Shown: positions 38,219-51,356, counted from the stretch's first letter. The stretch: 64,000 nt of DNA from Climacium dendroides (GCA_950106755.1 OX467083.1:29507029-29571028); one strand, 5' to 3'. Numbers and translations: made by a program. The notes: generated from the sequence alone by a model not told the origin.

Positions 38219-41200
38219 TCACCGTGCCTGCCGCAACTGAGTTGATGAAAGATCTGATTGAAATATCCTCTCTGGAATCTCTTGGAACATACTCTGGACT
38301 TCAGTTGGAACTTGGATACTTGAAAGTACCTGTTCAAGAGGTCACGGTATTGTCACTCAAAAAAAGTTTACTCAGGTAGCCAGCAACAATCTAAAACCTT
38401 AGATATGCTCAAAAAAGAAGAGCCAAAGTTGCTTGTGAAAAGAACATTGCATGTGAAATGAGCGGGATATTGTCATTGAAGACGGGATACTGTAAAGAAA
38501 GAGCGACGCAAAGAAGAATCGTAATAATTGAGAAATGAGCTGAAGGTAGATACGCTAAGGGGAAAAAAATGTAGCCTTGCCTTAAAAGAACCATTCACTT
38601 TCCGTCCAGCTACCAAGAAGTCGCAGCCAAGTTGGTTGATAGCCAGCAACACTTCCAGCATCCGGATTTTGCTGTCGCCATAGTACTTTGGCTGGACATG
38701 AAAGAAATTCAATCATCAACATGTTCTTGCCTTTCAATTTTTATTCCATTCTTCCAAAACAAGACATATGTTGCGAATAATATCATAAACAACTATCAGT
38801 GACCCTTATCACGCAGCCTAGTGATCAATTCCAGCCTCGAACAGAAGTGCTATATACGTCAATGACTTCAAACATGAATATAGAAGAGGAAACAAATTGA
38901 TTGATAATGAGAGAACATGGGGAATTGCTTACATCCAAGAGTCTTGAGGCTGTGTCTACTCCAACGACAAAGGTGCTATCTGGGAATAGCTCCGCCTTTT
39001 TATAGAAATATGGTTGATTTGTCACCACTAATGCCTTCCCTGTTAAAAAGGACACCACTATCAGGGACGGAGTTCACAAATAAGAAAGCCATCAACACTG
39101 TCAGTGCCACAAAATACACTACGCAAATTCAGCTACCAAAAAATGCAAACACTAACAGGAATTGGTTCTCATTTCAATAATTAACCCTCCACAGCTACGA
39201 TTTAAAACATCTAAGTACTCAATACAGAATATTAACAGAGCATTTAAATATTAACAAGATCAAAGTAAACCAAGTAAACATCAAGTACGAAGCTCTGGTC
39301 CTTATTGGTGTAGTTAGAAAGCCATGGCAGTACCATTGCGAAATTGTTTAAGACGCTCTTTTATCTCAGAAAGCCCCAATGGTGGTTTATCTGCATTAAT
39401 TGCAGATATCTCATAGCATGGAAGCCCACCCTCCCGCAGGCTGCAATCAATGGAAGACACTAATATTCAAGTTATGCAGTAGCTCAAGATGAGGGGCTGA
39501 ATATGCACTCTCTCCTGCGCAACATCAATGGTCATACTGAACATAAGATCGTAGATCCACACGTTCTAACTTTCGAAAAACTTGAAGAAGTACGCACAGA
39601 TTGTGATGTATAAACCCATGTAGACGAGGCAAGCCAACATAAGATTCTGCAATGAAGGTTAAGTCTATACTCTTGACCATTCATGGTACAAATGAATTTC
39701 ACAAGTATGACAAGCGAACCTGCAAGCGGCATCTAAGAGCTTGATGTGACCATCATGAAGCGGATTGAATGACCCAGACAAAACCACTCTTCTGGTGCCC
39801 CAATTGGGTGTGTTAGAACCACCTGTCATTTTAGAAGACAAAAGTCAAGAGTTATACCAGGAAAGCCTTTAGCCAACATATTTCGAGGAAACAGGCGAAA
39901 ACTAAGGTGATCTAAACAAATAAGGATGGAAGACGAAATTATAATTCAGAAGACTCTCGTGAGGAACAAATCTAAAGGGCGAAATCAGAAACATAAAGCA
40001 GTGCTCAGTTGGGAGCAGCCTCAACAATAAATCCTCACCAGAGAAATTAATCATGCAGATCTGACCACTCAGCAATTGCTGTAGCTGCTCTTCGTCGCTA
40101 TACACCACTTTTTCCGTTCGCAATTCCTCCGTGCCTTCTTTTAAACCCAGTGGCACATCGTCCAGAATCCCACATACATCCGCAAGTGTCTGCAAACCAT
40201 AGTGGACCTCATCATTAAGATGGGCCGAAAATGCAATCATCGCAAGCATTCCGGATCATCCCATATTCGCCTTAAACCAGCAATAGCAAAATGAAAGAAA
40301 GTAACGGCAGATGGTTAACGTACTTTCACCACCACACAGCTAGTCACGTAGTCTTCTCCATACCGATCTCGATAGCCCTACAGTCAGAATAGCACATAAC
40401 ATTGATTGATGTTCAAAAGTGGTAATATTTCGGCTTCAAAGAATAATACCCAGAAAGTTCGTCAAGACATGATGCCAACCTTTGCAAGAGTCAAATCATA
40501 CTGCCATAGTCCAGTTTGTGTTCGAGCTGATACATAGCACCTGAAGATATATGATGGAGCCATCACATGTACAAAACATACACCTACACCACATCAGAGG
40601 TCATCGTATTTATAAAGAACAACAAATCAATGAATCAGGAATTAGACAAAACTAATTGCAACTAAACAAATCAGCGCTATTCAGAATTCTATAAAGTCAT
40701 GAACAACAGTTTCAACCTTTCGAATCCCACAAAAATCTTCAGAACGGAAGACAGAAGAACATCTCAGCCATAGATAAACAAAACAGACTCGGTGAAAAGT
40801 CCCAGCAACAAACAGTCATTCCCGTAGCTCGTTAAAGGTCTGAAGCAGAAACCAACCTGTGATCGCCACGCTTAGGTGGTACAGAGGCTAAGGCACCTGT
40901 AAAACCAATTCCAGCTACCTGTACACCTGATCCACACAAGCGCACAATTCACCAATTACTGAAATGGGCCACAGTCTACAGAACCGAAACCTAGAATAAC
41001 TCATCACTAAGCGGGAGCCTTAGTAGACGTTGTCATAATTAACAATGTTCCCAAATTCTGCAATATTTGAGGAGTCTCTAACCAAATTGCTTGCAAATAT
41101 TCTGTTTCAAGAGTTTGGATATCCATATTATTAACACTTCTAACAATCAAGCACATGACGTAATCGAAAGGGATTTAGATGAAATCCTCATTCACTTTAC

Positions 41201-42252
41201 CCCCAGGTATATTCAAACAACAGCGATACGAATGAACAATACCAGGCATTGAAAGTTTTAACGCTCGATTATACGCAGCCAACGCAATTTCGTCTGCTGT
41301 TTCTCTACAAACAGATTGCTTGGGAAACTGCAACAACAAGCCATCAAGGCAACAAGCAGTCATTGACCAGAGTCAGAAGGATTTTACGTATTAAAAGATG
41401 GATCTGGATAGCCCAAGATGGTCGTTGGCCCATGTCCCTCATGTTTCTGGTACGCTAAGTACTACAAAAACCAACGACGTCCAAAGGTGTGCAATCCCTG
41501 CAGATAACAATCCATGGAATGGAAAACCTAGAATCCAAGACTCCACCTTCACTAAGAACTTAGCAAGCCAAGATATTGGTACCTTGCCAAGAAGTTGAAC
41601 CATCGAAGCCCTAGAATATGGGATTGTAGCTTCCAACACCGTACTTGATGCTCGTGGTACTGACAACAGCCAACCTAGCGCCTTCATATTCAACATTCAC
41701 GGCGTCAAATGGGCTCATGACGCTAAAGAAAAAACCATACATTGTCCTTATTAATACCACTAGAATACAAGGAACGGTGGAAAGCAGCTCCAAATCATGT
41801 GCATACTCCCCCAGTTAGAAAGAGCTGCAGACATCATAATTTGGATGGTAACTTTTACCATGACAACAAATTAAAAAAATCAAGAACCAACGGCGAGAAT
41901 ATTGAGGCCATCTGCTCATCTTCTTTCCCAGCCCAGTTTGATAGAAGTGGAGTAAATTCAACTACTCATAAATAGCAAAAATGTGCGCCACAAACTGTGA
42001 CTCTCGTTGCCTACTTTTTGCAGGAGAGGCATACGTTTCTAAGCACATCTAATACAATTAATAAATCAATTGATGTATTTAATATGATCAAGATCTAGGG
42101 TGAAATACATTGGATTCCAGCGTATGCAAACCATTAGATTTTTATGCTGCTATAGCAAAGCTAACCTGGGCTGCGCCACCTGAAAGGCAAAGGACAGCAT
42201 GAGTCGGTGATGAATGAATGGCCTCGATCACCACACGCACTGCAGTGTCCAT
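38219..42252 (-). CDS. CinA-like / nucleotidylyltransferase two-domain protein, twelve exons, 381 aa
   Basis: Predicted member of the plant nucleotidylyl transferase superfamily proteins with a CinA-like N-terminal half (Arabidopsis At3g27610 type, from memory). The reaction is probably nucleotidyl transfer but the substrate is unknown. Exons on the minus strand: 42252-42166, 41681-41583, 41327-41243, 40926-40857, 40540-40480, 40377-40324, 40189-40039, 39822-39720, 39440-39334, 39039-38933, 38691-38581, 38329-38219. Frame is kept at all junctions (1146 nt). The CinA-like part (residues 1-150) has PYSRASMVQLLGK, an AAYNRALKL segment and GIGFTGALA. The transferase part has SGSFNPLHDGH (residues 218-228, carrying the HxGH signature) and ends with LSSTQLR (372-378), the ISSTxxR-like motif. 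An in-frame TAG lies eight codons before the ATG. The last intron uses a GC donor, and the first intron has a purine-rich acceptor. It converges on the carboxylesterase gene with 858 bp between stop codons. Confidence 0.88.
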
Positions 42253-42444
42253 CTTGACGTCTTTCCACTTCCCCTACCGAATGGCGAGACTTCTAATTCA
42301 GCCGAATTGCCGAACGATCGCCATCCATCAACCAAGAATTTCGAAGAAGCGCTACCACATTGAAAAAAGCTCCATGCGACGACGCTACTCAAGCTTCAAG
42401 TGTTGAACATACAAAAATCAAGAATAAATCAGAAAAGACGCCCT

Positions 42445-42905
42445 TCATCACTCCGAATGTAAGAGAAACTGCTCAATCCTCGTCAAAGCCACATTGAATC
42501 ATGCATTACGCGACAAAACAGAGAATTAACAACTTCGCACTGAAGCGTCAAACCCTAAACCCTAATCCTCACCATTCAGAACAGCAAGTCATCAAATTTG
42601 CTACCGAATGGAGAAGAATTTTTTTAAATCAGCGTCAGAACCAAATCAAATCACATATTAAGCATAGAATTAACAACCACGCACTAATTCCGCAATCAGG
42701 AACCGAAGCGTCAAACCCTAATCCCTATTTTCACCATTCGGAAACTGCTAAATCATCAAAATCGCTACCGAATTGTAAAGAAAAATTCCAATCAGCGTCA
42801 AAACCAAATCGAATTACGTACTAAGCAGGGAATTTACAAGCAAGCACTGACTCCGTAATCTGGAACTGGAGCGTCAAACCCTAAACCTTAAATTCCCCAT
42901 TCACT
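42445..42905. repeat. 163-bp tandem repeat with telobox motifs, upstream of the nucleotidylyltransferase gene
   Basis: The motif GCGTCAAACCCTAA starts at 42545, 42708 and 42871, exactly 163 bp apart each time. Around it the blocks GAATTAACAA, GCACTGA, CACCATTC, GCTACCGAAT and ATCAGCGTCA recur in the same order, so this is an imperfect array of nearly three units. AAACCCTAA is the plant telobox motif, found in 5' regions of many plant genes. The array lies 190-650 bp before the start codon, in the promoter or leader. Confidence 0.8.
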
Positions 42906-43024
42906 AATCGATCCAAGGTGATTTTCCTCGGGATTCAATTTCAGAGTGGAGAAGCGCATTCTGTTGATCGTCAGTCGGAATTCTTTGCTGGGAGAATGGA
43001 GTAGAGAATCCGAACGGGAGATAC

Positions 43025-43230
43025 CTGGATGATGAAACAGCAGCAATTGCTGAAGGAACTGAATTTGGGAAGACGAGCATCAGAGGTCGTCGTCTCGTGA
43101 ACTCCGCCATCGCAGGGGCACCCCACACTAGTGCTCCGGGCAAGAGGACCAGAAATCTACATTTTCTATACATCTGCTGCGCGACGAATCTAGGCAGGCG
43201 TACATTTCCAGGACAGAAGCCCAATTTAGG
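43025..43230 (-). other. Possible noncoding first exon or leader of the nucleotidylyltransferase gene
   Basis: This GC-richer block has an ATG at 43110 opening 28 codons (starting MAEFTRRRPLML) that run into a good donor, CAG then GTATCT, after 43025. Joining it to any acceptor I can see before 42252 does not preserve frame, so it cannot be an N-terminal coding exon of the model above. A 5'-UTR exon carrying a short upstream ORF is the simplest reading. Confidence 0.3.
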
Positions 43231-43238
43231 ACGCTATA

Positions 43239-43361
43239 AGGTAGGAGGTCCTTAAATTACCCATTTAAGCCTACCTACCTCATCAATGAAAATTATAGAT
43301 ATTTCAAGGAGCATGTCACTCATTCCTAATAAATAGAGGTTGATTTAAGAACCTCCTACTT
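43239..43361. mobile_element. 123-bp Stowaway-like MITE beside the nucleotidylyltransferase gene
   Basis: Ends AGGTAGGAGGTCCTTAAAT and, inverted, AAGTAGGAGGTTCTTAAAT form imperfect terminal inverted repeats. TA dinucleotides lie directly outside both ends (43237-43238 and 43362-43363), as expected for Tc1/mariner-type insertion. The ends resemble those of other small elements in the window that begin AGGTAG. There is no coding capacity. Confidence 0.65.
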
Positions 43362-43375
43362 TACGGTGTTTTTTT

Positions 43376-46300
43376 ATAAGGTAGACAAACTCAGAGTTTA
43401 GAGAGAAATTTGAGCCCATTCATTTACCATCTGTAGTTTCTTATTAGAAAACGGTTTTTCATTGATAATGTTCTAGCGTCTCTCTTTATTTTTATTTAAA
43501 AGGTATAATTTTCTAAAGTAATGACTAGTTATTTGCCTCAAGTTTTGATTTCGAACTGGCAATTTGGGAAAATGAATGGGCTCATAATACACTAATTGAA
43601 CAAATCCATTCCCATCCCTTTAAGAATTTTTTCCTTGATTAGTAGCAGTGCACATTTATATTCTAAAATGCACTCCATTGGTACATGAGGATAGAATTAG
43701 ATGCAAGGGTGGAAGTGGGTATGTTTACTTTATTTGATATAAAGGGTGCATGAATTGAGGTTTATAGTAGTGACAAGATTTTATATTAATTAATGTAAAG
43801 CCAAATCCAATGACACATTATATTCCTAGTTTGGATCATTATTGCAATGGTATATATGGCAATATATTTGAATAAGACATGGTTTAGATGTTAATGTGAT
43901 ACTCAAACTAAAAATATTCATTGTTGAATTACCAATCCTATAGTGTATGTTTGATCATATTTTAGTACATAATCTATATTTTATGAGTCAAATACGATAC
44001 CATATATATGGTCTCCTTAACCTTTAAAGGTTAAAGTATCCTTGAAGGTAATTCAAAACCAGAACATCCATTAAATAATATAATGTTTGTATGAAAACCA
44101 TGTTAAGTGTTGTTAAAGTTTTATATACTAAAAAAATTATAAACTATATATAACAATGATATAGGTCTTCTTCCTTGATGCTGAGGATGATGTTCAAAAT
44201 TTTTGGAAGCAATCTTAGATCTTGAGTGCATGGACTCTCATTTATGTCAATCCTTTAGGAATTGGAGTTTCTCTCTCCTTTTTATGTAGTGATTAATAAC
44301 AACATTAAAAAAAATTCTATTTATGCATTTTTGAATATATTCATTAACAAATTTTTGGTTACAAGATTTATTATTTCAAAAAATTAAGAGATACATTCAT
44401 ATGTCTCATTTTCTTTTTAAAAAATAAAATAATTTTATCCATTGAAAATTATAGAATTTTTGACAAAATAATTCTCCTTTCACCTTCTGTTTGTTATGAG
44501 ATCATTTTTTTCAAGCTTTTTTCATCCCAAAATTATCACATTGAGTACAACATTCATCAAATATGTTAAAAAACATTCATAATCCTACAAGGGTGGGAAA
44601 AATGATTGATGCACTGGCTATCAAGGACCCATTAGAATTCTTTGATAGCCAACTTTTTATCAAAAAAGTCTTTGCGCTTTAATAAAACATCTTTTTAAAA
44701 CCAACACATAGGGTAGATGCATTGCTTGGTATGTTAATAACAAGGTCACAAGGTTGATTTTAGGGAGAGGTATGTATTCCAAAGTGAATATCACACAAAG
44801 CATAATAGTTCCTCATGTTACTTTTAGTTAAAAAAAAAATAAGAACTTAATTAAGAAGACATCTGTATTTTTTTTCACAAACAATGTCTATCAACTTTAT
44901 TTATGGATTGTCACAACAATTAATTTTTATACATATGGAATTTTTTTAAAACATAAACAAATAGAAATGGTGTATAGTGACTAATGTAAGAGTAAATGAA
45001 ACCATTATCTATCTAAAATTGAATTCTTTGGTGCCAACATCATTGTATTTCATATGATTTTGGACTTTTATGGAGTGAAAATTAGATCTAGTCTTTGGAA
45101 GTCATTTTCTTTTGGATTTATGTTTTAAAGTTTTTTTCTTTCCCTTGCATAATATATTTGAAGTTCTAAGAGTGGGCATGTTTTGATTGCTTTCCTCCCA
45201 AAAGGAAAACACTTATAAAGGCTCAACCACTTATGAAGGCTCTCATTAGATGGTTGATTAGTGCTTGATTAATGAATCAACAAGTGAAAATATTGAAACA
45301 AACCATGCATCTACCCCGTACCTACAGATTCTAGCCTAAAATATACAACCGCAATTCATAAGAGCTGAAAAAATGTATTGGTTAAACCTATTCCTACATT
45401 TTGAAACGATATCCAAAAAATGTATACTAAGAGAGTCTAGAAATCTTCTTTTGACAACCAACAAGACTAAACAAAATTTTTATAGTTCAATAGTAGGATA
45501 CATGATCAAAAATTTATTTAGACAATCTTAGCACTTATAGAAAACCTACTTAATTGAATAGGCTCAGTTTTAAGAGTCATAATTGATCTTATTTGTTATC
45601 ATGAGACAAGTTAGACTAGTTATAGATCCTAAAAGCTAAATCTACTCATGAATGTTTTCTACTAGTGTAGGTGTTATTACTTTAGTACTTCATATAAAAT
45701 TTATGCATAGTTCAATGTCTTACATGCTCAAAGGAGTCTTACATGTTTGATTATTGCACCTATCACTGGACATCAAACAAATTTAAAATAGTAATCATGC
45801 AAATCATAGGAAACAACGGCTATATGATAATCTCGAAACATAAACTCAATGCAATCTGGGGAGATACAATATTTGGATAGCCTCTATCAGAAGTTGAGGT
45901 GTGTAGAACCATACCTTCAAATCAACAAGCACTAAGATCACAAATTCATATTTCAAGAGCACTATGGTTTCAAATTGCGGTGCTCATGAAACACTTGAGT
46001 CATGTGATAGAAGTGGTGCTATTGAAAATCCAAGGTTATAATGCCATCTACAAGAAAATAAAATTTGGAACAAAAATAATAGGAAAACTAGTAGAAAAAT
46101 TGGTTGCAGCTTATCTAAACCATATCATGTCTCTCATCTACAACAACAATAAAATTCCAAGCTTCAAGACTTTGTAGGAGATTACTATTGTATCAATGGT
46201 ATATTAGAGGTTGCGCTAGCAACCCAAAATTGAAGAAAACTAGAGTAAATAGATTTTAGTTCAATGAAAACAAATCCTTATTTGTGGAACTTGAAGCTAT

Positions 46301-46628
46301 ATAAAAGACTATAGAACTCTTGTACAAGGTTGTTTTGTCAAATGTATTTTGCTCCATGTCTCCATTATAGGAAGACATCTATCAAACATTGTCATGCTAA
46401 ACATATGTTTAGTATGCAAGACATGAAATTTTTTCTATTAATTTGCAATAAATATAGTTAGCATGTGTGGAAGGTTAATGTGGAATAATTTTCGATGTGA
46501 GCAAGGGAAATTTCAGATATGAGCAAGGACACATATATAGTATTTGGCATGAAAGGCCAACTTCAAGTCTCAATGGGTGACTTTTAGTAGTGAAGGAATA
46601 ACTTTAGGTCTCAAATGGATGACCACGA
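43376..46628. other. AT-rich intergenic DNA
   Basis: No gene or repeat boundary recognised. The plus open frame at 45899-46177 lacks domain features. Confidence 0.4.
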
Positions 46629-46636
46629 GTACTTAA

Positions 46637-46910
46637 CAGCGTATTTTTTTTCAGTTTTATGGAATGAATGAAAAGGCGACCCTTCTGTGAAGATGCCCGA
46701 AAAATTGGCGATGACTTCGTTGCTTTATGCAGTTCACCTGTGGCGATGATGGTTTATCGAGGAAACTTTTCTGGGCGAACTCTGTTTTTCTTCATGGTGT
46801 TTTAATGGCGAATTTCGGTTTAAGGGTGGGTTCTGCATGGCGAAAGTGGAGTGTATTCTGTTGTTATTTTGGCGAATTGCAGAAGCTAGTTGTGTAGTAA
46901 TTGGCGATAT
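46637..46910 (+). repeat. Left subterminal GGCGA repeats of the hAT element
   Basis: About eight GGCGA motifs, mostly as TGGCGA, occur in direct orientation between about 46674 and 46907, spaced roughly 30-35 bp. Clustered subterminal motifs are the usual transposase binding sites of hAT elements. Binding here is inference. Confidence 0.75.
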
Positions 46911-47004
46911 TTTGAATTTTCATTTCATTTTTTATAGTATGGGCTCTATTTTTGCCAAATGCGGTTTAATTTTGGACTCCCTGCAGTCAAGTAGAAAACG
47001 TAAC

Positions 47005-47625
47005 CTGTGCCCACCCAAACCCACTCCGAAGCTTAAGTGAGAAACTTTCTTCAGTGAAATAATTAAACAAGAGAGCATGTAAAAATTTCCAAGGATAAGA
47101 ATAAGAATAAACAAACAATGGAACATTGCACAATATGAAGAGGGAAAACTGTAAGAAGAGGGAGCACAATCACCTGCATCTACCCGCAATCTGTTGGAAA
47201 ATCTTAAGTGAGGTAATGTGTTCATGTCAATCAAGTAATCAGAGAGTTAAAAAAACGGACATGACTGTGGAAAGGGAGCTTACTTGCAAACTTTAGCATA
47301 CATTGACAACAGCTAATGAAAGAGATAAAACAAACATTGAGTAATACAATTTGACGAAAAACAAATCTGGACCTGCACCCAACCCAAACCCCCTCCGAAG
47401 CCTAAGTTAGAAACTTTCTGACTCCACAAGATTGAACAACAAAACATACAAACAAATACAAGAATAATCACCTTAGTAAACAAAAAAGCCCTAATGTTTT
47501 TTGTTGGTAGAAGAACAGCCATAATGCCTCAGACAAGAACACCTTGTGAGTGCACAATCACCTGCATCCACATCCAATGCACTCCGATGCCAAAGTCAAT
47601 TACTAGCTTCAGTGAAATACAGTAA
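47005..47625. repeat. Internal direct repeats in the hAT 3' region
   Basis: The block CTCCGAAGCTTAAGTGAGAA at about 47023 recurs with changes at about 47393 and more weakly near 47580, each preceded by a CCCAAACC- or CATCCACATCC-like tract. The region lies between the transposase stop and the left end. No gene is seen in it. Confidence 0.45.
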
Positions 47626-47964
47626 CTGCAAAATGGAATAAGGAAAATCCACTACCTACAATGCAAAGAGACCTTACCTGCAGAAGAAGCAAACATTTTC
47701 AAGGCTACTCAAAAATCAAGTAAAAAAAGCTGATAATATTCAAGTCCATTGTAAAAGGAATTCTCAAAACATAAACATGAGAGGTGCAAGAGGATCCTAC
47801 TTTGCACCATTGGGGAAAAAACTACATGACAAAAAAACTATCTGCCGATTGGCCTTCATGCTTCCTACTAAGTTGCCCCGACTACAAGAGAACACTCTTG
47901 TATGAACTAAGAAAGAGAAGGCTCATGCATGCAGTAAAGTAGAAAAGGCTCATGCACACATGCA

Positions 47965-50571
47965 CTAAACTGAAGCCAAATACCTCCCCCGCCCTCCAGT
48001 AACGAACCAGTCGTCAAACACCTTTTGGTAAGGGAAGGTATCTAGTGTAAACAACCTCTGAGAGAACATCCCCACCACAACCTGTAAGTTCTCCTCGAGG
48101 TTATTGCGCAACTTCGACTTCAGAAATCCGACACTAGAGAAGAGTCTTTCGTCCTCAACGGATCCCAGGACATGAACGACCACCATCTCTACGAGCTTTA
48201 CAAACTCACCAAAATTTTGTGTGAGGCTATTATTGGAATCCAGGACATGCCACACCTTTGTCAATGGATTCAAATCAAAAGGTGGGAGCATGGCTGCCCG
48301 TGCATTAGATTTCATGCATGTTTTGAACAACGCATGCTGGGAAATCAAAGTATCACGATCAACCAGGGGTTTAATCAAAATCTTCTTGTCGCCCTCACCC
48401 AACACCTTACCATGACCATAGGTGTCCATCAGTGTACGCAAGTGGTTGTCAAATGTGTCCTCCGCATTTGGCTGACACCAATACTGAGGATAAAAGATAC
48501 CAAAAGCTGTCATGACGTTGTGGATTGGGAATCGGCCATCCAGTTCAGCCACTAGCATCTTTGCAGCACCTACCATAGATGAAAGGCAACACATTAGAAT
48601 TCTAGAATAATGGAGAAAGAAAAAAAAGGATACAAGGTCATGAGCATCATACAAAACTGGAAGAAGTTGAAGCCAACTTACCGGTGCATTCCACCTTAAC
48701 CTTGGCCAGGAGCGTAGCCTAGACTTCTCTGTCCACTGGAGATCCCTTGTGCTCTGCATGTATTTGCTCTCCATGACAGATAAATGACAACACAGCATAG
48801 TCATCGCGGTTTAAGTCAGTAATCCACTTAATGTGGATTTGTTCATGACTGCAATCAAGTAAGTTTTTGAAACTCCAAAACTCATCCGTGCTATAGGCCG
48901 TTGCACTGTCCTCGTACATTCGATAGAGCGATGCTTGGCAGATTTTCACGGCAGCTATAAAATCCCCCACATACATGTCCTGTTTCTGGGCAAACTGCAC
49001 AAGAGAATCGACGGCCTCAAGGAGCGGCAGGAGAGCGCACATTCCGAGCAACGTGAAGGGATCCAGGAGGAGATGCAAGTATGCTTGCAAGAATCCACTT
49101 GCTTTTGTCAGGTTCCCAAATGGCATAGAATCACTTAACTCCGGAAGATGTGACCTCTGCAACACTGTGTGACAACCACAATTCATGAATTTAATCGATC
49201 ATCAGAGAAAGAAGATGAAGGCAACTCGGTGCGATAACAAAAATCCACGCCAAAAAATATGGAAATAAGTAAAAAGAAAGGACAGAAAAATACCTCAGCT
49301 TTGTTGTTTTCATTTAAATCAGCAGTCATCTTATAAATAAGAGTCCGGTACTCAGAAAGTAACTGTCGCAAGGGCTCAATGAGGCTCACCCACCTTGTTT
49401 GAACATTTCGGAGCATTTTTAGACCTTTGGTCTCTATCAACTCGGCCAACATTTTGAACTCCGAAAATCGTTTCGGACTCTTACAAAAATAAGTATAGGA
49501 GACTTGCAACAACTTCTCTATATCAGAGAAGATTTGAAGTTGAGATAAAGCCTTAAATGCCAAGTTACAGCGGTGGGCCATGTAGTGCACGCCAATTGAA
49601 AAGGGTGCGTGCTTCTCCTTAATTTGGAGAGTGATCCCAGAACGAGACCCATACAACGTGGAGGCACCATCTACACCGAAGCTAATCAACTTTATGGCCA
49701 CAGATTCGTTATCCATGGCCGCACCAGAATGCATGGCTTCCACGATCATATGAGTAATGTTCTCTGCGTTGGGTGCCGACTCAACTCTCTGCAATGAGAT
49801 CAAAAGCGGAATGCGGACCCAGTCCCAAACAATGTAGGCATGAACTGAGAGAAAGCTGTTGTTATCAACCGCAGTTACTTCGTCAACAGTAAGAGCTACA
49901 TACTTCGCAGTGGCAATCAACCTTTTGGTTTCTTCAACAACTTGTCTGTACATATATCCCGCCATGATCTAGCCAGAACGGATGCACCAATGTGCACTAG
50001 GAAGGTCAGGGACATCTAGTAGCTTGTACAAAGCTTGTCGTGACTCGAACTCTGGCATACAACGACCATCAGTAAGCAACTGAAACAATGTGGCAAATTG
50101 TACCCTCTTTCTCCGTGCCTCTAAACTGCTACACTGATTCAGTTGATCAAGAACCGTCGCTGCCGGCTTTGTAGCGTACAGGCGCATGTTTTTTCTGTGC
50201 TTGCAGTCAGTGGCCACATAGTGATCTCCAGCCTTCACTTTGTACTTCGGCATGTCGTTCTGTGCTATGCGTTTTCCATCATGTTTGAAAAGCGTGTCGT
50301 TCTTGGGCGCCATCACACAGAGCTTTCTGTCGATCACGCTGCAGACTTTGCATTTCACCATATGAAGGATTCCGTCATTTGCCATCACACCTTCCGCCCA
50401 CGGCAGCTTCGCGGCCCAAATGGTCTGAAATTTTCGGTGTCGATCGTATCGAGTTTGCGCTATGGAACGTGAATTGCGAGTCTTCTTGCAGCTTGTGCCA
50501 CCTTTCTTCAAGGGAGGAGACTTGAAGTCAGAGTCAGAGGAAGAGCCCTTGGACTGTATAGGAACCTCCAA
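47965..50571 (-). pseudogene. hAT transposase (zinc-finger protein 862-like), two in-frame TAG codons
   Basis: Three exons are supported: 50571-49294, 49156-48682 and 48569-47965, all GT-AG and in one frame (about 785 codons). The N-terminal part has a BED-like segment (CKVC followed by KHDGKR). The catalytic core shows VDEVTAVDN and FGVDGAST, where hAT acidic residues are expected. The C-terminal hAT dimerisation region has GSVEDERLFSSV and KSKLRNNL. TAG codons at 49971-49969 and 48721-48719 interrupt the frame. In related proteins, as I remember them, each site is a tryptophan, so both look like TGG to TAG changes. The true start is unresolved: the first ATG used here overlaps an acceptor-like CAG, and Ser- and Lys/Ala-rich open segments at 50630-51064 may be upstream exons. 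No functional product is expected without readthrough. Confidence 0.85.
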
Positions 50572-50629
50572 AATTTTGAATTATCTTTGTCGGAGGAGGA
50601 TTTAGAGAGTGTGATCATCGGCGACTTAC

Positions 50630-51064
50630 AGCTCAAAACAAAAGTATCTCCAGATCCAGACGATGAACCCGGTGTCGCAGCAGTATCCACAGACATGGAC
50701 TTGCTTCGATTCAAGTGCTCGGCCTCCTTCTCACTGGGATACTCGTCCGCAGACATTGGCTCAGCGCCTGGTACTTCTAGCATGCAACCGTCGAATACAA
50801 AACAAAGCAGCTACCCCCCGCCACTACCTCGAGAAGATTGGAAATACGATTGCACAATCTTCTTGTGCGTTTCAGCCCTACGCGAGTCGATGATCTTCCC
50901 CTTTCATTTCAATTCTCGGCAGGCCACCTCCAATGCTTCCTTGGCCGCTTTCTTTGCTTTTTTCTGAGCAATTTTTGCAGCAGAAGCAACTTTCAGTGCT
51001 TTCGCAATTGCATCTTCACCTCCATCGCCATGTTCAGTCGCCATTGCACGCTCGGACTCCATCC
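50630..51064 (-). other. Possible 5' exons of the hAT transposase
   Basis: Two open minus-strand segments lie upstream of the transposase core. One starts at 51064 and is rich in Ala and Lys (coiled-coil-like); the other (about 50783-50632) is rich in Ser and acidic residues and ends at a strong GTAAGT donor. Joining that donor to the acceptor-like CAG at about 50554 puts the core out of frame, so either the exon structure differs or this end is also damaged. Confidence 0.35.
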
Positions 51065-51356
51065 ACAACAGTAAACTCTCGCAAGACCACAAAACAGACA
51101 AGCACAGAAGAAATGAAAAAACCCAATTCCGGTGCGGCCCAGGCAAATCACGAAGCAAATTACACAATGAAAACGATTTACAATGTCACGGTGGAAACAT
51201 GCAGCATGAGCAAACTTCAAGGGAACCAAAGCAGCACCACAACATTCATGCAAGTACGCCTCCATTTCAAGGAATTCAAATGCAAGCAATGAGATGGCTG
51301 GATTAATGAAAATCAATCACCAAAAAAGAGTGGCAATTACAACCCTGCATAGCTCT

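Noticed and set aside
39532..39732. Extra exon from the minus open frame at 39.5-39.7 kb
   Set aside because: The frame soon stops, and skipping it joins the ...LLDAAC segment directly to LREGGLPCYE in frame with the expected family motif order.
43020..43224. N-terminal coding exon (starting MAEFTRRR) of the nucleotidylyltransferase
   Set aside because: None of the acceptors checked upstream of 42252 joins it in frame, and an in-frame TAG precedes the ATG at 42252; kept only as a possible leader exon.
50143..50472. Plus-strand open frames within 48.1-51.3 kb
   Set aside because: They are antisense shadows of the hAT transposase exons.
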